Below are positions 1-6,840 of a stretch of DNA of 8,906 nucleotides, piece after piece. Origin of the DNA: Dehalococcoidia bacterium (GTDB lineage: Bacteria; Chloroflexota; Dehalococcoidia; Dehalococcoidales; JAUWYK01); the NCBI GenBank assembly GCA_030615865.1, contig JAUWYK010000074.1, forward strand, positions 1 through 8,906. The letters run 5' to 3'. A program made the translations under genes and the position numbers. Under the pieces are notes generated by a model. It was not told the DNA's origin. It did not search any database and was given only the letters and a program-made list of their open reading frames with translations. Every line of letters starts with the position of its first letter. Position 1 is the first letter of the stretch.

Positions 1-1
1 G

Positions 2-187
2 ATTAGTGGGCGGCCCAAAGGGTTTGGTTTTGTTGAAATGGCATCAAAATCTGAGGCCGAAGCTGCAATCACAAGCCTTAACGGGAAAACACTAAAAGAG
101 CGGACCATCGTTGTCAATGAAGCTCGTCCTCGGACAGACAACAGAAGAGGTGGTGGGTTTAGTGGAGGAAGACAGCGAAGATACTAG
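2..187 (+). CDS. RNA-binding protein, RRM family (5'-truncated)
   Basis: Open from the left edge of the window to a TAG stop at 185-187, giving the last 61 residues of a protein whose start lies outside. The visible part contains the RNP1 motif KGFGFVEM, then an alternating helix/strand segment (EAEAAITSLNGKTL, then TIVVNEARPR) that matches the second half of an RNA recognition motif. It ends in a basic glycine/arginine tail (RRGGGFSGGRQRRY). Small single-RRM proteins with such tails, about 80-110 residues long, are known in cyanobacteria, Chloroflexota and some proteobacteria and are thought to bind RNA, for example in cold response. The family call rests on RNP1 and the tail; the specific role is unknown. 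The gene converges on the histidine kinase gene and shows no functional tie to the rest of the window. Confidence 0.9.
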   Translation: MSGRPKGFGFVEMASKSEAEAAITSLNGKTLKERTIVVNEARPRTDNRRGGGFSGGRQRRY

Positions 188-310
188 AATCGCCTAGTTG
201 TCATCTGTATGGCTAAGAGGCATAGGTAAATTTAGCGCACCAACCGACCTCTTCCTAGTAGCCCGCATTTCGATGTAACAAAAAGCCACAATGTTTAAAA
301 AGTAAGCAAA

Positions 311-333
311 CCTAGCCAGCTTTATTGGTCAGG
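311..333 (-). terminator. possible weak terminator of the kinase/regulator operon
   Basis: Read on the - strand, downstream of the kinase stop, CCTGACCA and TGGCTAGG can pair around a 7-base loop with one G-U pair and one mismatch. A T-rich run follows (complement of about 297-310). The stem is short and imperfect, so this is a weak call. The rest of the 188-367 convergent gap shows no better hairpin for either strand, and no small gene was seen in it. Confidence 0.25.
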
Positions 334-367
334 ATAAAGGTACAAGATCGGAGAAGTTGTTTAATAT

Positions 368-2344
368 TCATATGGGTACTTCTATCATCACTTTAGTACC
401 TTTATCTGGTTTGGATTCAATCCTCATATTGCCATTTAGTAAACGCACTCTCTCTTCCATTCCAGCAATGCCAAGCTTGCCTTCACGGGGCAGATCGGCT
501 AGGCTTCTTCCCGAATCAAATCCCTTACCGTTGTCGCCGATAGATATCTTTGTTTTGCCTTCGCAAAATTCTATCTTGACCTCCACTTTTGAAGCTTGGG
601 CATGCTTCTCGACATTTCTTAGTGCTTCTTGAACAATACGGAAAATTGTTAGTTCCATCTCCGCTGAGAAACGCCGCTCGATGCCTATAACTGTTAAGCG
701 CACTTCTACCCCAGACTGTTTTTCGAGGTCACTAACCTGCCATCGTAACGTTGCTAATAGGCCTAAATCGTCTAACATGGATGGACGCAACTCCTGGGTG
801 AAACGGCGTATACCCTGTAATGTTTTGTTCAATTGCTCTTGTAATTCTTTCAGAAATGCAGTAGTGTTCGGCGCCTGACGAGAATTGTTGCGGGCGAAGT
901 TGTCCACCTGGCGGGAAAGGGCGTAGAGAGCTTGACTTGTATCATCATGAAGCTCGCGAGCAATGCGCCTACGTTCCTCTTCCTGAACTTTAGTAACGTG
1001 GCTGAGATAGTAACGCAGGCTATCCTGCATCCTCCTCTCTTCGGTTACATCTCTGGCTATGTGCTGAAAACCAATGGGTTTCCCATTCTCAGTAACTAAA
1101 CTAGTAGTCAACTTTAAAATTGCCTCGGTGCCGTCCTTCCTGATTAAGCTTTGCTCGTAGGGTTGTTCCACAGCTTCCTTTGCCAATAGTTTGTGCCGAA
1201 TTTGGCCGGCTATATTAAGGCTTTCATCTGATAGAAACTCCCTCACATTCATTTTCCCCATCTCTATTATGTCGTATCCCACGAGTTTTGCCGCTGCCTC
1301 ATTGGCAGCGGTAATGTTGCCTTGCAAGTCGTGAACCCAGATGGCATCATTGGCATTTTCAAATAATTGCCGATAATTCCTTTCCGAAACGGCTAATTGT
1401 TGTGCCACAAGGCGCTCTTTCTCGTAGAGGCGAGCATTTTCTATAGCGGTGGCTATTTGAGCACCAACACCGGTGAGCAACTCAATATCTTCTATAGCGA
1501 ATTGCCGGGGACGGCGCATGGCTACGCAGAGCACACCCCTAATTTGGTCTCTGATAATCATTGGCACAACGAGCTGAGTTTGAATTCGCATCTTACTAAT
1601 CTCAGGCGGGATCAGCTTGCGGTCATTAGAGGTATTGTCTACTACCATGGGTTGGGACGTCTTGGCTACCTCTCCGTAATAGCCACTGCCAATCTCTTGC
1701 CCATCTACAGCCCGGGCGAATTCATCGGATACACCTTCATAGGCAACGAGCTTTAGCTTGTTGTTTTCCTCATCCAGAGAAAATATCAGGGTTACCTCTA
1801 CTTCCATTAGCTCTGATACCATGTGTATGGCCATCTGTAAGGTTTTCTCAAGCTGAAGGGATGCACCTAGCAGAGCAGAGATAGTGCTAAGTATAGTCCG
1901 ACGTTTTTCGTCCCTCCTCGCCGACTGAACATAACGCTGAAGAACCTCGTGTGCCGAGTGTAGTTCAGCCAAAGCAGCTTTGGTTTTATCCCTTTCCTGT
2001 GCTCGCGTCCAGATCTCCCACGAAGCTACTATACCTATAACAAGGATACCTCCGGTCTCTACAAGGGCGTCTCCCAGGGCAGGCGAGATAAAAATGGCTC
2101 TGGGTAGCATAGCTGCCAAGGCAGCTAAAGAAGTGATCAAAGCCCCCTTTCGTCCGAAGGTGAAACTCGAATAGATTACGGGCAACAAAAAAAGAATACG
2201 GTCCAGGCTATGTCGGGTCAGACCAAAGTGAAGGCTGGGGAAGAGTGTACCGGGGATACCTATTAGCTCAGCATAGTGAAGTAGACAGCAAAGTGTAAAA
2301 AAGATAATGATAAGCCAAAAAATGCCATTTCGTATGAGTCTCAT
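368..2344 (-). CDS. membrane sensor histidine kinase (NarL-type, GAF + PAS)
   Basis: 658 residues. The N-terminal region (about 1-112) holds three to four hydrophobic segments (about 7-27, 48-65, 67-85 and 96-112), so the protein should sit in the inner membrane. A coiled linker follows (about 113-150), then a GAF domain (about 150-305), a PAS domain (about 318-435, ending in the typical IARDVTEERRMQ) and a HisKA_3 dimerisation segment with H466 in ARELHDDTSQAL. The HATPase_c domain runs from about 560 to 658, with N577 in the N-box, GDNGKGF at 603-609 and a second glycine box at about 622-628. The H466-D467-x3-Q471 pattern is the kinase/phosphatase signature of this family. It should autophosphorylate at H466 and pass the phosphate to the regulator encoded just upstream. 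The signal is unknown; neither GAF nor PAS shows an obvious cofactor ligand. The start follows the regulator stop by 24 bases with a poor ribosome binding site, which suggests translational coupling. Confidence 0.93.
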   Translation of the reverse strand: MRLIRNGIFWLIIIFFTLCCLLHYAELIGIPGTLFPSLHFGLTRHSLDRILFLLPVIYSSFTFGRKGALITSLAALAAMLPRAIFISPALGDALVETGGILVIGIVASWEIWTRAQERDKTKAALAELHSAHEVLQRYVQSARRDEKRRTILSTISALLGASLQLEKTLQMAIHMVSELMEVEVTLIFSLDEENNKLKLVAYEGVSDEFARAVDGQEIGSGYYGEVAKTSQPMVVDNTSNDRKLIPPEISKMRIQTQLVVPMIIRDQIRGVLCVAMRRPRQFAIEDIELLTGVGAQIATAIENARLYEKERLVAQQLAVSERNYRQLFENANDAIWVHDLQGNITAANEAAAKLVGYDIIEMGKMNVREFLSDESLNIAGQIRHKLLAKEAVEQPYEQSLIRKDGTEAILKLTTSLVTENGKPIGFQHIARDVTEERRMQDSLRYYLSHVTKVQEEERRRIARELHDDTSQALYALSRQVDNFARNNSRQAPNTTAFLKELQEQLNKTLQGIRRFTQELRPSMLDDLGLLATLRWQVSDLEKQSGVEVRLTVIGIERRFSAEMELTIFRIVQEALRNVEKHAQASKVEVKIEFCEGKTKISIGDNGKGFDSGRSLADLPREGKLGIAGMEERVRLLNGNMRIESKPDKGTKVMIEVPI

Positions 2345-2368
2345 CGGTAAAGCCCAAGTGTTGATTTC

Positions 2369-3034
2369 TCAAGGTAGGTCGTCAATAGTAAACCACCCTT
2401 TTTTCAGACCATATAGTATTGCTTCAGAACGGGAACCCACTCCCAATTTATTGAAGATGCTCCTCATATGGGCTTGGACAGTACGCTCGCTGATAAAGAG
2501 TGCGTTGCCGATATTCTTATTGCTCATACCTTTGGCAGCTATCTTGAGTACTTCCGTCTCACGTTCGCTCAAAACGTGTAGAGGACGAACCGATGGTGAT
2601 CCAGCAACTGGAGTTTTGAAGCGAGTCATTAGCTTGCTCAGGATTGCAGGATGAATCATTGGCTCTCCAGCATAAACTGCTCGGATGGCACGAATCAACT
2701 CGCTACCACTCACGTTCTTCAGTAGATACCCGGCAGCACCCGCTTCCAGCATGCTAAAAACATATTCATCATAATCGTAACCAGTGAGCACAAGCACTAT
2801 GGTTGCCGGCAAGATAGCCTTGATTTGCTTAGTAGCCTCTATGCCACTCAATTTGGGCATAGCGACATCCATGATGACCACCTCGGGCTTTAGTTGGCTG
2901 GCCAATCGGACCGCCTCTTCACCATCGCCCGCTTCACCGACAATTTCAAAGTCTGGTTCGCGCTCTAGTAGTTGACGGGTACCTTGCCGGACTACCACAT
3001 GGTCTTCAGCAAGTAGAATCCTGATGGTATTCAT
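2369..3034 (-). CDS. NarL/FixJ-family response regulator
   Basis: 221 residues from the ATG at 3034. The receiver domain (about 3-120) has the acidic pair E10/D11, the phospho-acceptor D56 in VVIMDVAMP, T84 and K106 (GYLLKN). A linker leads to a LuxR-type helix-turn-helix (about 152-217) with LSERETEVLKIAAKGMSNKNI and ERTVQAHMRSIFNKL. It is a DNA-binding transcription regulator, partner of the kinase gene 24 bases downstream; HisKA_3 kinases normally pair with this class. The reading frame stays open upstream to an ATG at 3124, but I prefer 3034. The receiver fold starts there (MNTIRILLAEDH), a GGGAAAGAGG stretch precedes it, and the predicted promoter at 3054-3082 would lie inside the longer version. 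The product probably also controls its own promoter and possibly the divergent + strand genes, which is inference. Confidence 0.94.
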   Translation of the reverse strand: MNTIRILLAEDHVVVRQGTRQLLEREPDFEIVGEAGDGEEAVRLASQLKPEVVIMDVAMPKLSGIEATKQIKAILPATIVLVLTGYDYDEYVFSMLEAGAAGYLLKNVSGSELIRAIRAVYAGEPMIHPAILSKLMTRFKTPVAGSPSVRPLHVLSERETEVLKIAAKGMSNKNIGNALFISERTVQAHMRSIFNKLGVGSRSEAILYGLKKGWFTIDDLP

Positions 3035-3053
3035 AGCCTCTTTCCCTACTATC

Positions 3054-3082
3054 AGTATAAGCCGTTTGAGCAGTATATTCAA
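3054..3082 (-). promoter_or_regulatory. sigma70-like promoter of the regulator/kinase operon
   Basis: On the - strand, TTGAAT (complement of 3077-3082) and TATACT (complement of 3054-3059) are separated by exactly 17 bases. They match the -35 and -10 consensus at 4 of 6 and 5 of 6 positions. Transcription would start near 3047, giving a leader of about 13 bases before the ATG at 3034. This position argues against the longer upstream start of the regulator. Confidence 0.6.
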
Positions 3083-3110
3083 CTTCAGCATAAGGATATC
3101 AGCTAAGTGG

Positions 3111-3178
3111 GAATGCCTAAGCAAGAATGCCTAGTAGGCAACTGAATAGTTGCGTTAAGGCGCAATGGAAAATAGGCA
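3111..3178. promoter_or_regulatory. TGCCTA/TAGGCA hexamer cluster, candidate operator
   Basis: GAATGCCTA occurs twice as a direct repeat (3111-3119 and 3125-3133, 14-base period). The second copy runs into a 13-base perfect inverted repeat, TGCCTA-G-TAGGCA (3128-3140), and a further TAGGCA lies at 3173-3178. The heptamer TAAGGCG also occurs twice (3156-3162 and 3180-3186). The cluster sits about 65-130 bases upstream of the predicted start of the - strand operon and 96-160 bases upstream of the + strand gene. Arrays of short inverted or direct heptamer-like sites are typical for NarL/FixJ regulators, so this may be where the adjacent regulator binds. No binding specificity can be read from the sequence alone. 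Confidence 0.4.
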
Positions 3179-3260
3179 CTAAGGCGGATGACGCTAGACC
3201 TAGTATGGTATTAAATGAAGGTAGGTTGGTAGAGGGAAGAGGGGACAAATAATGGGGAAG

Positions 3261-3265
3261 GGAGG
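3261..3265 (+). promoter_or_regulatory. ribosome binding site for the ATG at 3274
   Basis: GGAGG lies 8 bases before ATG 3274 and supports the longer form of the two-CW protein. A second, stronger site (AGGAGG, 3308-3313) lies 8 bases before the in-frame ATG at 3322, so both starts are credible. Confidence 0.55.
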
Positions 3266-3273
3266 AAAGAGCA

Positions 3274-4281
3274 ATGGGAATAGCAGAGATTAATCCAGTA
3301 GTAGGAGAGGAGGAAAGGGTAATGAAAATAGGTAGCGTAGTCGAAATCAAGAAGTGTGATGCAATACCAGGGGTGGTAGGTGAGCATGCGGAGATAGTAC
3401 GTCTGCAAATTCAGGAGTTTGAAAAATATACTGTCTACCCGGTATGGGTCAAGATGCTCTCTGGCGAACGTAAAGGCAAGATTTACGGCTTCCAATATGA
3501 TGAGGTGGAAGTATTACCTAAGGCTTTCACCGGGAAGATGATGAAGACGAAAATGGTGGAGCAATTAGAAGAGATCCTGAGGGGCGTTCCAAGTGTTGGT
3601 GCGGAAGAAGAGGGAAAGGTGACCAAGATGAAAGTGGTGGAACAGTTAGAAGATGCTCTAAGGGCAGTGAAAATAGGTGGCGTAGTCGAAATCAAGAAGT
3701 GTGATTCAATGCCAGAGCTCGTAGGTGAGCATGGGGAGATAGTAGAGATGCAAATTCAGGAGTTTGAAAAGTATACTGTCTACCCAGTATGGGTCAAGGT
3801 ACTCTCTGGTGAACGTAAAAGCAAGATTTACGGCTTCCAATATGATGAGGTGGAAGTATTGCCTAAGGCTTTCACCGGGAAGATGATGAAGACGAAAATG
3901 ATAGAGCAGTTAGGAGAGATCCTGAGGGGCATTACTACCTTCGAGGACATTGCTGAGATAGAGAGGGCTATTAGTGAAGTTAAAGGCAGTATTCTGGCAG
4001 AACCAACTCTCGGCTTCTGGGAAGGAAAGACACCGTGTTGGGAGATGTTACGTTGTCCGGAAGCGATAAGAAATGAGTGCCCGGCGTTTAAACATCGGGG
4101 CGTACCGTGCTGGCAGATTGAGGGGACTTACTCGAAGCTTCTTGATGATGGTCAAAGAGGCCATAATACCGATATCTGTCGGGTGTGCCGGGTTTACAAG
4201 AGATGGGGCCGGGGCGAACCGATAGAGATAAAGCTTCTTGGCAAGGGATTCAATCACGTCGTGAAAGCAGAACCGAGGTGA
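3274..4281 (+). CDS. duplicated small-domain protein with C-terminal two-CW cysteine domain
   Basis: 335 residues, predicted soluble, with no signal peptide or membrane segment. Residues 17-104 and 132-219 are two copies of one unit, identical at 75 of 88 positions. Each starts with an all-beta-looking stretch (KIGxVVEIKKCD, YTVYPVWVK, KIYGFQYDEVEVLP) and ends in a charged helix (MKTKMVEQLEEILRG). Residues 105-131 form a linker with another copy of the helix (TKMKVVEQLEDALRA). Residues about 248-310 hold a cysteine domain: C255-W, C261, C269, C279-W, then C302-x2-C305. This is the spacing of the two-CW domain found in bacterial signalling and redox proteins, probably a metal or iron-sulfur site. 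The beta unit may be an SH3/KOW-like barrel, which is inference. Function is unknown. The gene lies 100 bases before the nuoE-like gene and is divergent from the two-component operon, so an accessory or regulatory role with either is possible. An alternative start is M17 at 3322. Confidence 0.85.
   Translation: MGIAEINPVVGEEERVMKIGSVVEIKKCDAIPGVVGEHAEIVRLQIQEFEKYTVYPVWVKMLSGERKGKIYGFQYDEVEVLPKAFTGKMMKTKMVEQLEEILRGVPSVGAEEEGKVTKMKVVEQLEDALRAVKIGGVVEIKKCDSMPELVGEHGEIVEMQIQEFEKYTVYPVWVKVLSGERKSKIYGFQYDEVEVLPKAFTGKMMKTKMIEQLGEILRGITTFEDIAEIERAISEVKGSILAEPTLGFWEGKTPCWEMLRCPEAIRNECPAFKHRGVPCWQIEGTYSKLLDDGQRGHNTDICRVCRVYKRWGRGEPIEIKLLGKGFNHVVKAEPR
3308..3313 (+). promoter_or_regulatory. alternative internal ribosome binding site (AGGAGG before ATG 3322)
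   Basis: A consensus AGGAGG stands 8 bases before an in-frame ATG at 3322. Starting there removes 16 poorly structured residues and begins the protein exactly at the first residue of the duplicated unit. It is a better site than the one serving ATG 3274. Confidence 0.45.
3322..3585 (+). repeat. tandem intragenic duplication, copy 1
   Basis: 264 bases that recur at 3667-3930 with an exact offset of 345 bases (115 codons) and no internal gaps. Long tracts are identical or nearly so, for example around 3412-3450 and 3484-3544. The protein copies match at 75 of 88 residues, so the duplication is fairly recent or is being homogenised. Confidence 0.9.
3667..3930 (+). repeat. tandem intragenic duplication, copy 2
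   Basis: Second copy of the 264-base unit, in the same frame as copy 1. It opens with GTG where copy 1 has ATG, followed by the same AAAATAGGT. The unit ends at GAGATCCTGAGGGGC in both copies, after which the sequences diverge into the linker (copy 1) or the segment leading to the two-CW domain (copy 2). Confidence 0.9.
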
Positions 4282-4335
4282 GCTGAAAAGGCGATACATG
4301 CCCTCTCGTATTATGATGCGGCAAGAAAGTTCAAT

Positions 4336-4362
4336 TTGACCAAACGAACTAATAATTAGTAT
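4336..4362 (+). promoter_or_regulatory. possible promoter with 13-base palindrome upstream of nuoE
   Basis: TTGACC (4336-4341) could serve as a -35 and TAGTAT (4357-4362) as a -10, but the 15-base spacer is short. A perfect inverted repeat, ACTAAT-A-ATTAGT (4348-4360), fills the spacer and overlaps the -10, as an operator would. It ends 21 bases before the nuoE start. The 4282-4381 gap shows no clear terminator, so the nuo genes may also be read through from the two-CW gene. Confidence 0.35.
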
Positions 4363-4381
4363 CACAGCAGGAGGCATAAGC

Positions 4382-4900
4382 ATGGAAATGGGAGTAGTCG
4401 AAAGTGAGGTGCGCCCAGAGAGAGGGGCGGGGGCTGGGTACGCTGGAAGGATCTTCAGAGAAATTCAGGGGATAATTAATGATACCCAAGGACAGGCTGG
4501 TGCCCTTATTCGGGTACTGCAGCAGGCACAAGGGCTAATTGGCTATCTTCCAGCACCGGTAATAAAGACTATCTCCAGAGATTTAAAGATTCCTCTCAGC
4601 GAGGTATATGGGATTATCAGTTTTTATCACTTCTTTTCTATGGTGCCCAAGGGTAAGTATGTTATTCAAGTATGTATGGGTACCAGTTGCTATGTTAAGA
4701 GGGGGCAGAGGATCCTGGATACCTTAAAGAAGGAGTGGAGCCTTGAACCTGAGGGAATTACTGGTGATGGTAGATTTTCTCTGGAAATTGTCCGCTGCCT
4801 GGGCTGCTGTGGTCTATCCCCAGTAATGGCTGTTGGGGAGGATGTTCATAGAAAGGTCAAACCCAGCCAGGTAAAGGATATCCTGAGTTTTTACAAATAG
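4382..4900 (+). CDS. nuoE: NuoE-like [2Fe-2S] thioredoxin-fold subunit
   Basis: 172 residues, a usual length for the 24-kDa NuoE/HndA/HydC family. An N-terminal helical part (about 22-85, including GALIRVLQQAQGLIGYLP and the SEVYGIISFYHFF signature) precedes the thioredoxin-like domain. The [2Fe-2S] ligands are C98-x4-C103 (VCMGTSC) and C139-x3-C143 (RCLGCCG). The subunit carries an electron cluster next to the FMN of the NuoF-like protein in an NADH-linked oxidoreductase. AGGAGG at 4369-4374 lies 7 bases before the ATG, a strong start. It is the first gene of the tight run, and its TAG stop overlaps the ribosome binding site of the next gene. Sequence alone does not tell whether it belongs to complex I, a hydrogenase or a formate dehydrogenase complex, hence the generic name. 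Confidence 0.93.
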   Translation: MEMGVVESEVRPERGAGAGYAGRIFREIQGIINDTQGQAGALIRVLQQAQGLIGYLPAPVIKTISRDLKIPLSEVYGIISFYHFFSMVPKGKYVIQVCMGTSCYVKRGQRILDTLKKEWSLEPEGITGDGRFSLEIVRCLGCCGLSPVMAVGEDVHRKVKPSQVKDILSFYK

Positions 4901-4912
4901 GAGAAGTGTAAA

Positions 4913-6826
4913 GTGAAGCGGCTTACATCAGTAAAAGAGTTACAAGCTTTAAGGGAGCAAGCTCAAACAAGGCTGGTAGAACTTGAGAAGAAGATTCAGG
5001 TCAAGGCTCATCTGGGAACATGCGGCATCGCTTCAGGGGCAAATAATGTTTTGGAAGCTTTTGTTCGTGAAGTAGAGACCCACCAGTTATCAGACGTGGT
5101 TGTATTGAGAGCAGCGTGTATAGGGCTCTGTGGACGAGAGCCAGTGACGACGGTTATTGACCCTAGAAATGGAAGAACGATCTATTGTGACCTTGATGAG
5201 GACAGGGTTCCCCGAATTGTTGAGGAACATCTTATAGGGGGAAAGCCGATTAAGGAATGGACATTGGCTCTGGATGCGCCCTTGTTTAAGCTTCAAGAGA
5301 TAAGGATAATGCATAACCAAGACCTCGACCCAATGGATATTGAGCAGTATATCGCCCGAGATGGCTATCAAGCCCTGGCTAGAATCTTGACCCAGATGAA
5401 ACCGGATGAGGTCATTGAGGAGGTTGGAAAATCGGGGTTGCGGGGTCGGGGAGGAGCCGGCTTCCCCACAGCCATAAAGTGGGGGTTCGTTCGCAGCGCG
5501 CCCAGTGAGGAGAAATACATAGTTTGTAATGGTGACGAAGGCGACCCCGGTGCTTATATGAACCGGGCAGTCCTGGAAGGCAATCCCCATTCGGTCATCG
5601 AGGGGATGACTATCGGAGCTTATGCTATAGGAAATGTTCACCAGGGCTATGCCTATATCCGAGCTGAATACCCCCTGGCCATTGAAACCCTAAGCCATGC
5701 CATTGCCCAGGCCCGAGAATATGGGCTTCTGGGCAAGGATATCTTGGGAACCGACTTTGAGTTCAATATAGATCTTTTCCCCGGTGCTGGTGCTTTTGTC
5801 TGTGGTGAGGAAACCGCCCTTCTCGGCTCTATTGAAGGGGAAAGGGGAAATCCCCGTCAACGACCCCCATTTCCAGCGAATGTGGGCGGAGGGCTTTTTG
5901 GCAAGCCTACCACCATCAATAATGTAGAGACCTGGGCAAATATCCCCCAGATTATTTTTAGAGGGGCTGATTGGTTTGCCTCAGTCGGCAACGAGAGGAA
6001 CAAGGGCACAAAGACCCTATGCTTGGTGGGAAAGATAAATGACACCGGGCTAGTGGAAGTTCCTCTGGGGACGCCGCTGGGCAAAATCGTATTCGATATT
6101 GGTGGGGGAATACCCGATGGGAAGAAGTTTAAGGCAGTTCAGATAGGCGGACCCTCTGGTGGTGTTATTCCTATTAGGCATCTCAATACGCCTGTTGATT
6201 ATGAAGCTGTTACCGCTCTAGGGGCAATTATGGGGTCTGGTGGACTCGTGGTGATGGATGAGGATAGCTGTATGGTGGATGTGGCCAAGTTTTTCCTCCA
6301 ATTCACCAGGGACGAGTCCTGTGGTAAATGTACTCCTTGTCGGGCGGGGATTCCCGAGATGCTGGAGATTCTAAATAAGATCAGCCTGGGAGAAGCAACA
6401 TTAGAAGACCTGGATACGCTGGAAGAACTGGCAGAGATGGTTGCTTCAGTTTCCCTGTGTGGTTTAGGGCAAACAAGTCCGAATCCGGTTTTAACCACAC
6501 TGCGCCACTTCCGTGAGGAGTGTGAGGCTCATATCGAGCAGAAACGCTGTCCAGCCGGCGTCTGTAAAGCACTGATATCCTACTACATCGAGCCGGAGAA
6601 GTGTCAGGCCTGTATGATTTGTCTCCGAAATTGCCCGGTAAATGCCATCACTGGTGGTAAAAACCTAGTTCATGTTATTGACCAGGACAAATGCACCAAA
6701 TGTGGCACTTGTCTTGAGATGTGTCCGCCACGCTTCGGCGCTGTTACTAAACTTTCCGGAGTGAAAGTGCCTGAACCCGTTCTGCAAGGGACAAAGGTAA
6801 TACGTATACAAGGTAAGGAAAAATGA
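4913..6826 (+). CDS. nuoF: NuoF/HydB-like NADH- and FMN-binding subunit with extra iron-sulfur domains
   Basis: 637 residues from a GTG start; AGGAG at 4899-4903 overlaps the nuoE stop and the gap between the genes is 12 bases. Domains in order: a thioredoxin-like [2Fe-2S] domain (about 30-118) with C37, C69 and C73 in GTCGIA and AACIGLC; the FMN/NADH core (about 140-380) with RGRGGAGFPT (177-186), CNGDEGDPGAY (205-215) and GAGAFVCGEETALL (291-304); an SLBB domain (about 385-450); a [4Fe-4S] site with C470, C473, C476 (ESCGKCTPC) and C516; and a two-cluster ferredoxin domain with C564/567/570/574 and C594/597/600/604. It is the diaphorase subunit, exchanging hydride with NAD(H) and passing electrons to the clusters. 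Classical complex I NuoF is about 430 residues and lacks both end domains; this architecture is that of HydB/HndC and related electron-bifurcating complexes. Bifurcation itself is an inference. Confidence 0.94.
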   Translation: MKRLTSVKELQALREQAQTRLVELEKKIQVKAHLGTCGIASGANNVLEAFVREVETHQLSDVVVLRAACIGLCGREPVTTVIDPRNGRTIYCDLDEDRVPRIVEEHLIGGKPIKEWTLALDAPLFKLQEIRIMHNQDLDPMDIEQYIARDGYQALARILTQMKPDEVIEEVGKSGLRGRGGAGFPTAIKWGFVRSAPSEEKYIVCNGDEGDPGAYMNRAVLEGNPHSVIEGMTIGAYAIGNVHQGYAYIRAEYPLAIETLSHAIAQAREYGLLGKDILGTDFEFNIDLFPGAGAFVCGEETALLGSIEGERGNPRQRPPFPANVGGGLFGKPTTINNVETWANIPQIIFRGADWFASVGNERNKGTKTLCLVGKINDTGLVEVPLGTPLGKIVFDIGGGIPDGKKFKAVQIGGPSGGVIPIRHLNTPVDYEAVTALGAIMGSGGLVVMDEDSCMVDVAKFFLQFTRDESCGKCTPCRAGIPEMLEILNKISLGEATLEDLDTLEELAEMVASVSLCGLGQTSPNPVLTTLRHFREECEAHIEQKRCPAGVCKALISYYIEPEKCQACMICLRNCPVNAITGGKNLVHVIDQDKCTKCGTCLEMCPPRFGAVTKLSGVKVPEPVLQGTKVIRIQGKEK

Positions 6827-6836
6827 AAGGAGGTGA
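6826..6836 (+). promoter_or_regulatory. near-perfect ribosome binding site for the 27-codon ORF
   Basis: AAAGGAGGTGA is complementary to the usual bacterial 16S rRNA 3' end over its whole length and stands 4 bases before the ATG at 6841 (7 bases counted from AGGAGG). It is the strongest Shine-Dalgarno sequence in the window, yet it serves a very small reading frame. Confidence 0.75.
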
Positions 6837-6840
6837 AAGG

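Noticed and set aside
188..367. Strong bidirectional terminator between the converging RRM and kinase genes
   Set aside because: The candidate stems (for example AAGAGG with CCTCTT) have long loops and no T-run. Only the weak - strand hairpin at 311-333 was kept.
1397..1756. 119-codon + strand reading frame inside the kinase gene
   Set aside because: It lies wholly opposite the GAF/PAS-coding part of a well-supported kinase gene. The translation shows no family features and no good ribosome binding site stands ahead of it.
3035..3124. N-terminal extension of the response regulator (start at 3124)
   Set aside because: The extra 30 residues come before a canonical receiver start, and the predicted promoter at 3054-3082 would lie inside the extended gene.
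3188..3214. Possible + strand promoter for the two-CW gene (ATGACG ... TATTAA)
   Set aside because: The -35 match is poor and the spacer is only 15 bases; no convincing + strand promoter was found in the divergent region.
3322..3930. Mobile element or phage-derived repeat
   Set aside because: The two 264-base copies are in one reading frame with an exact codon multiple offset and no terminal inverted repeats or target duplications. This is an intragenic domain duplication.
5090..5641. 183-codon - strand reading frame opposite the nuoF-like gene
   Set aside because: The + strand here encodes conserved FMN/NADH motifs. The reverse product has no recognisable domain, so it is a shadow of the real gene.
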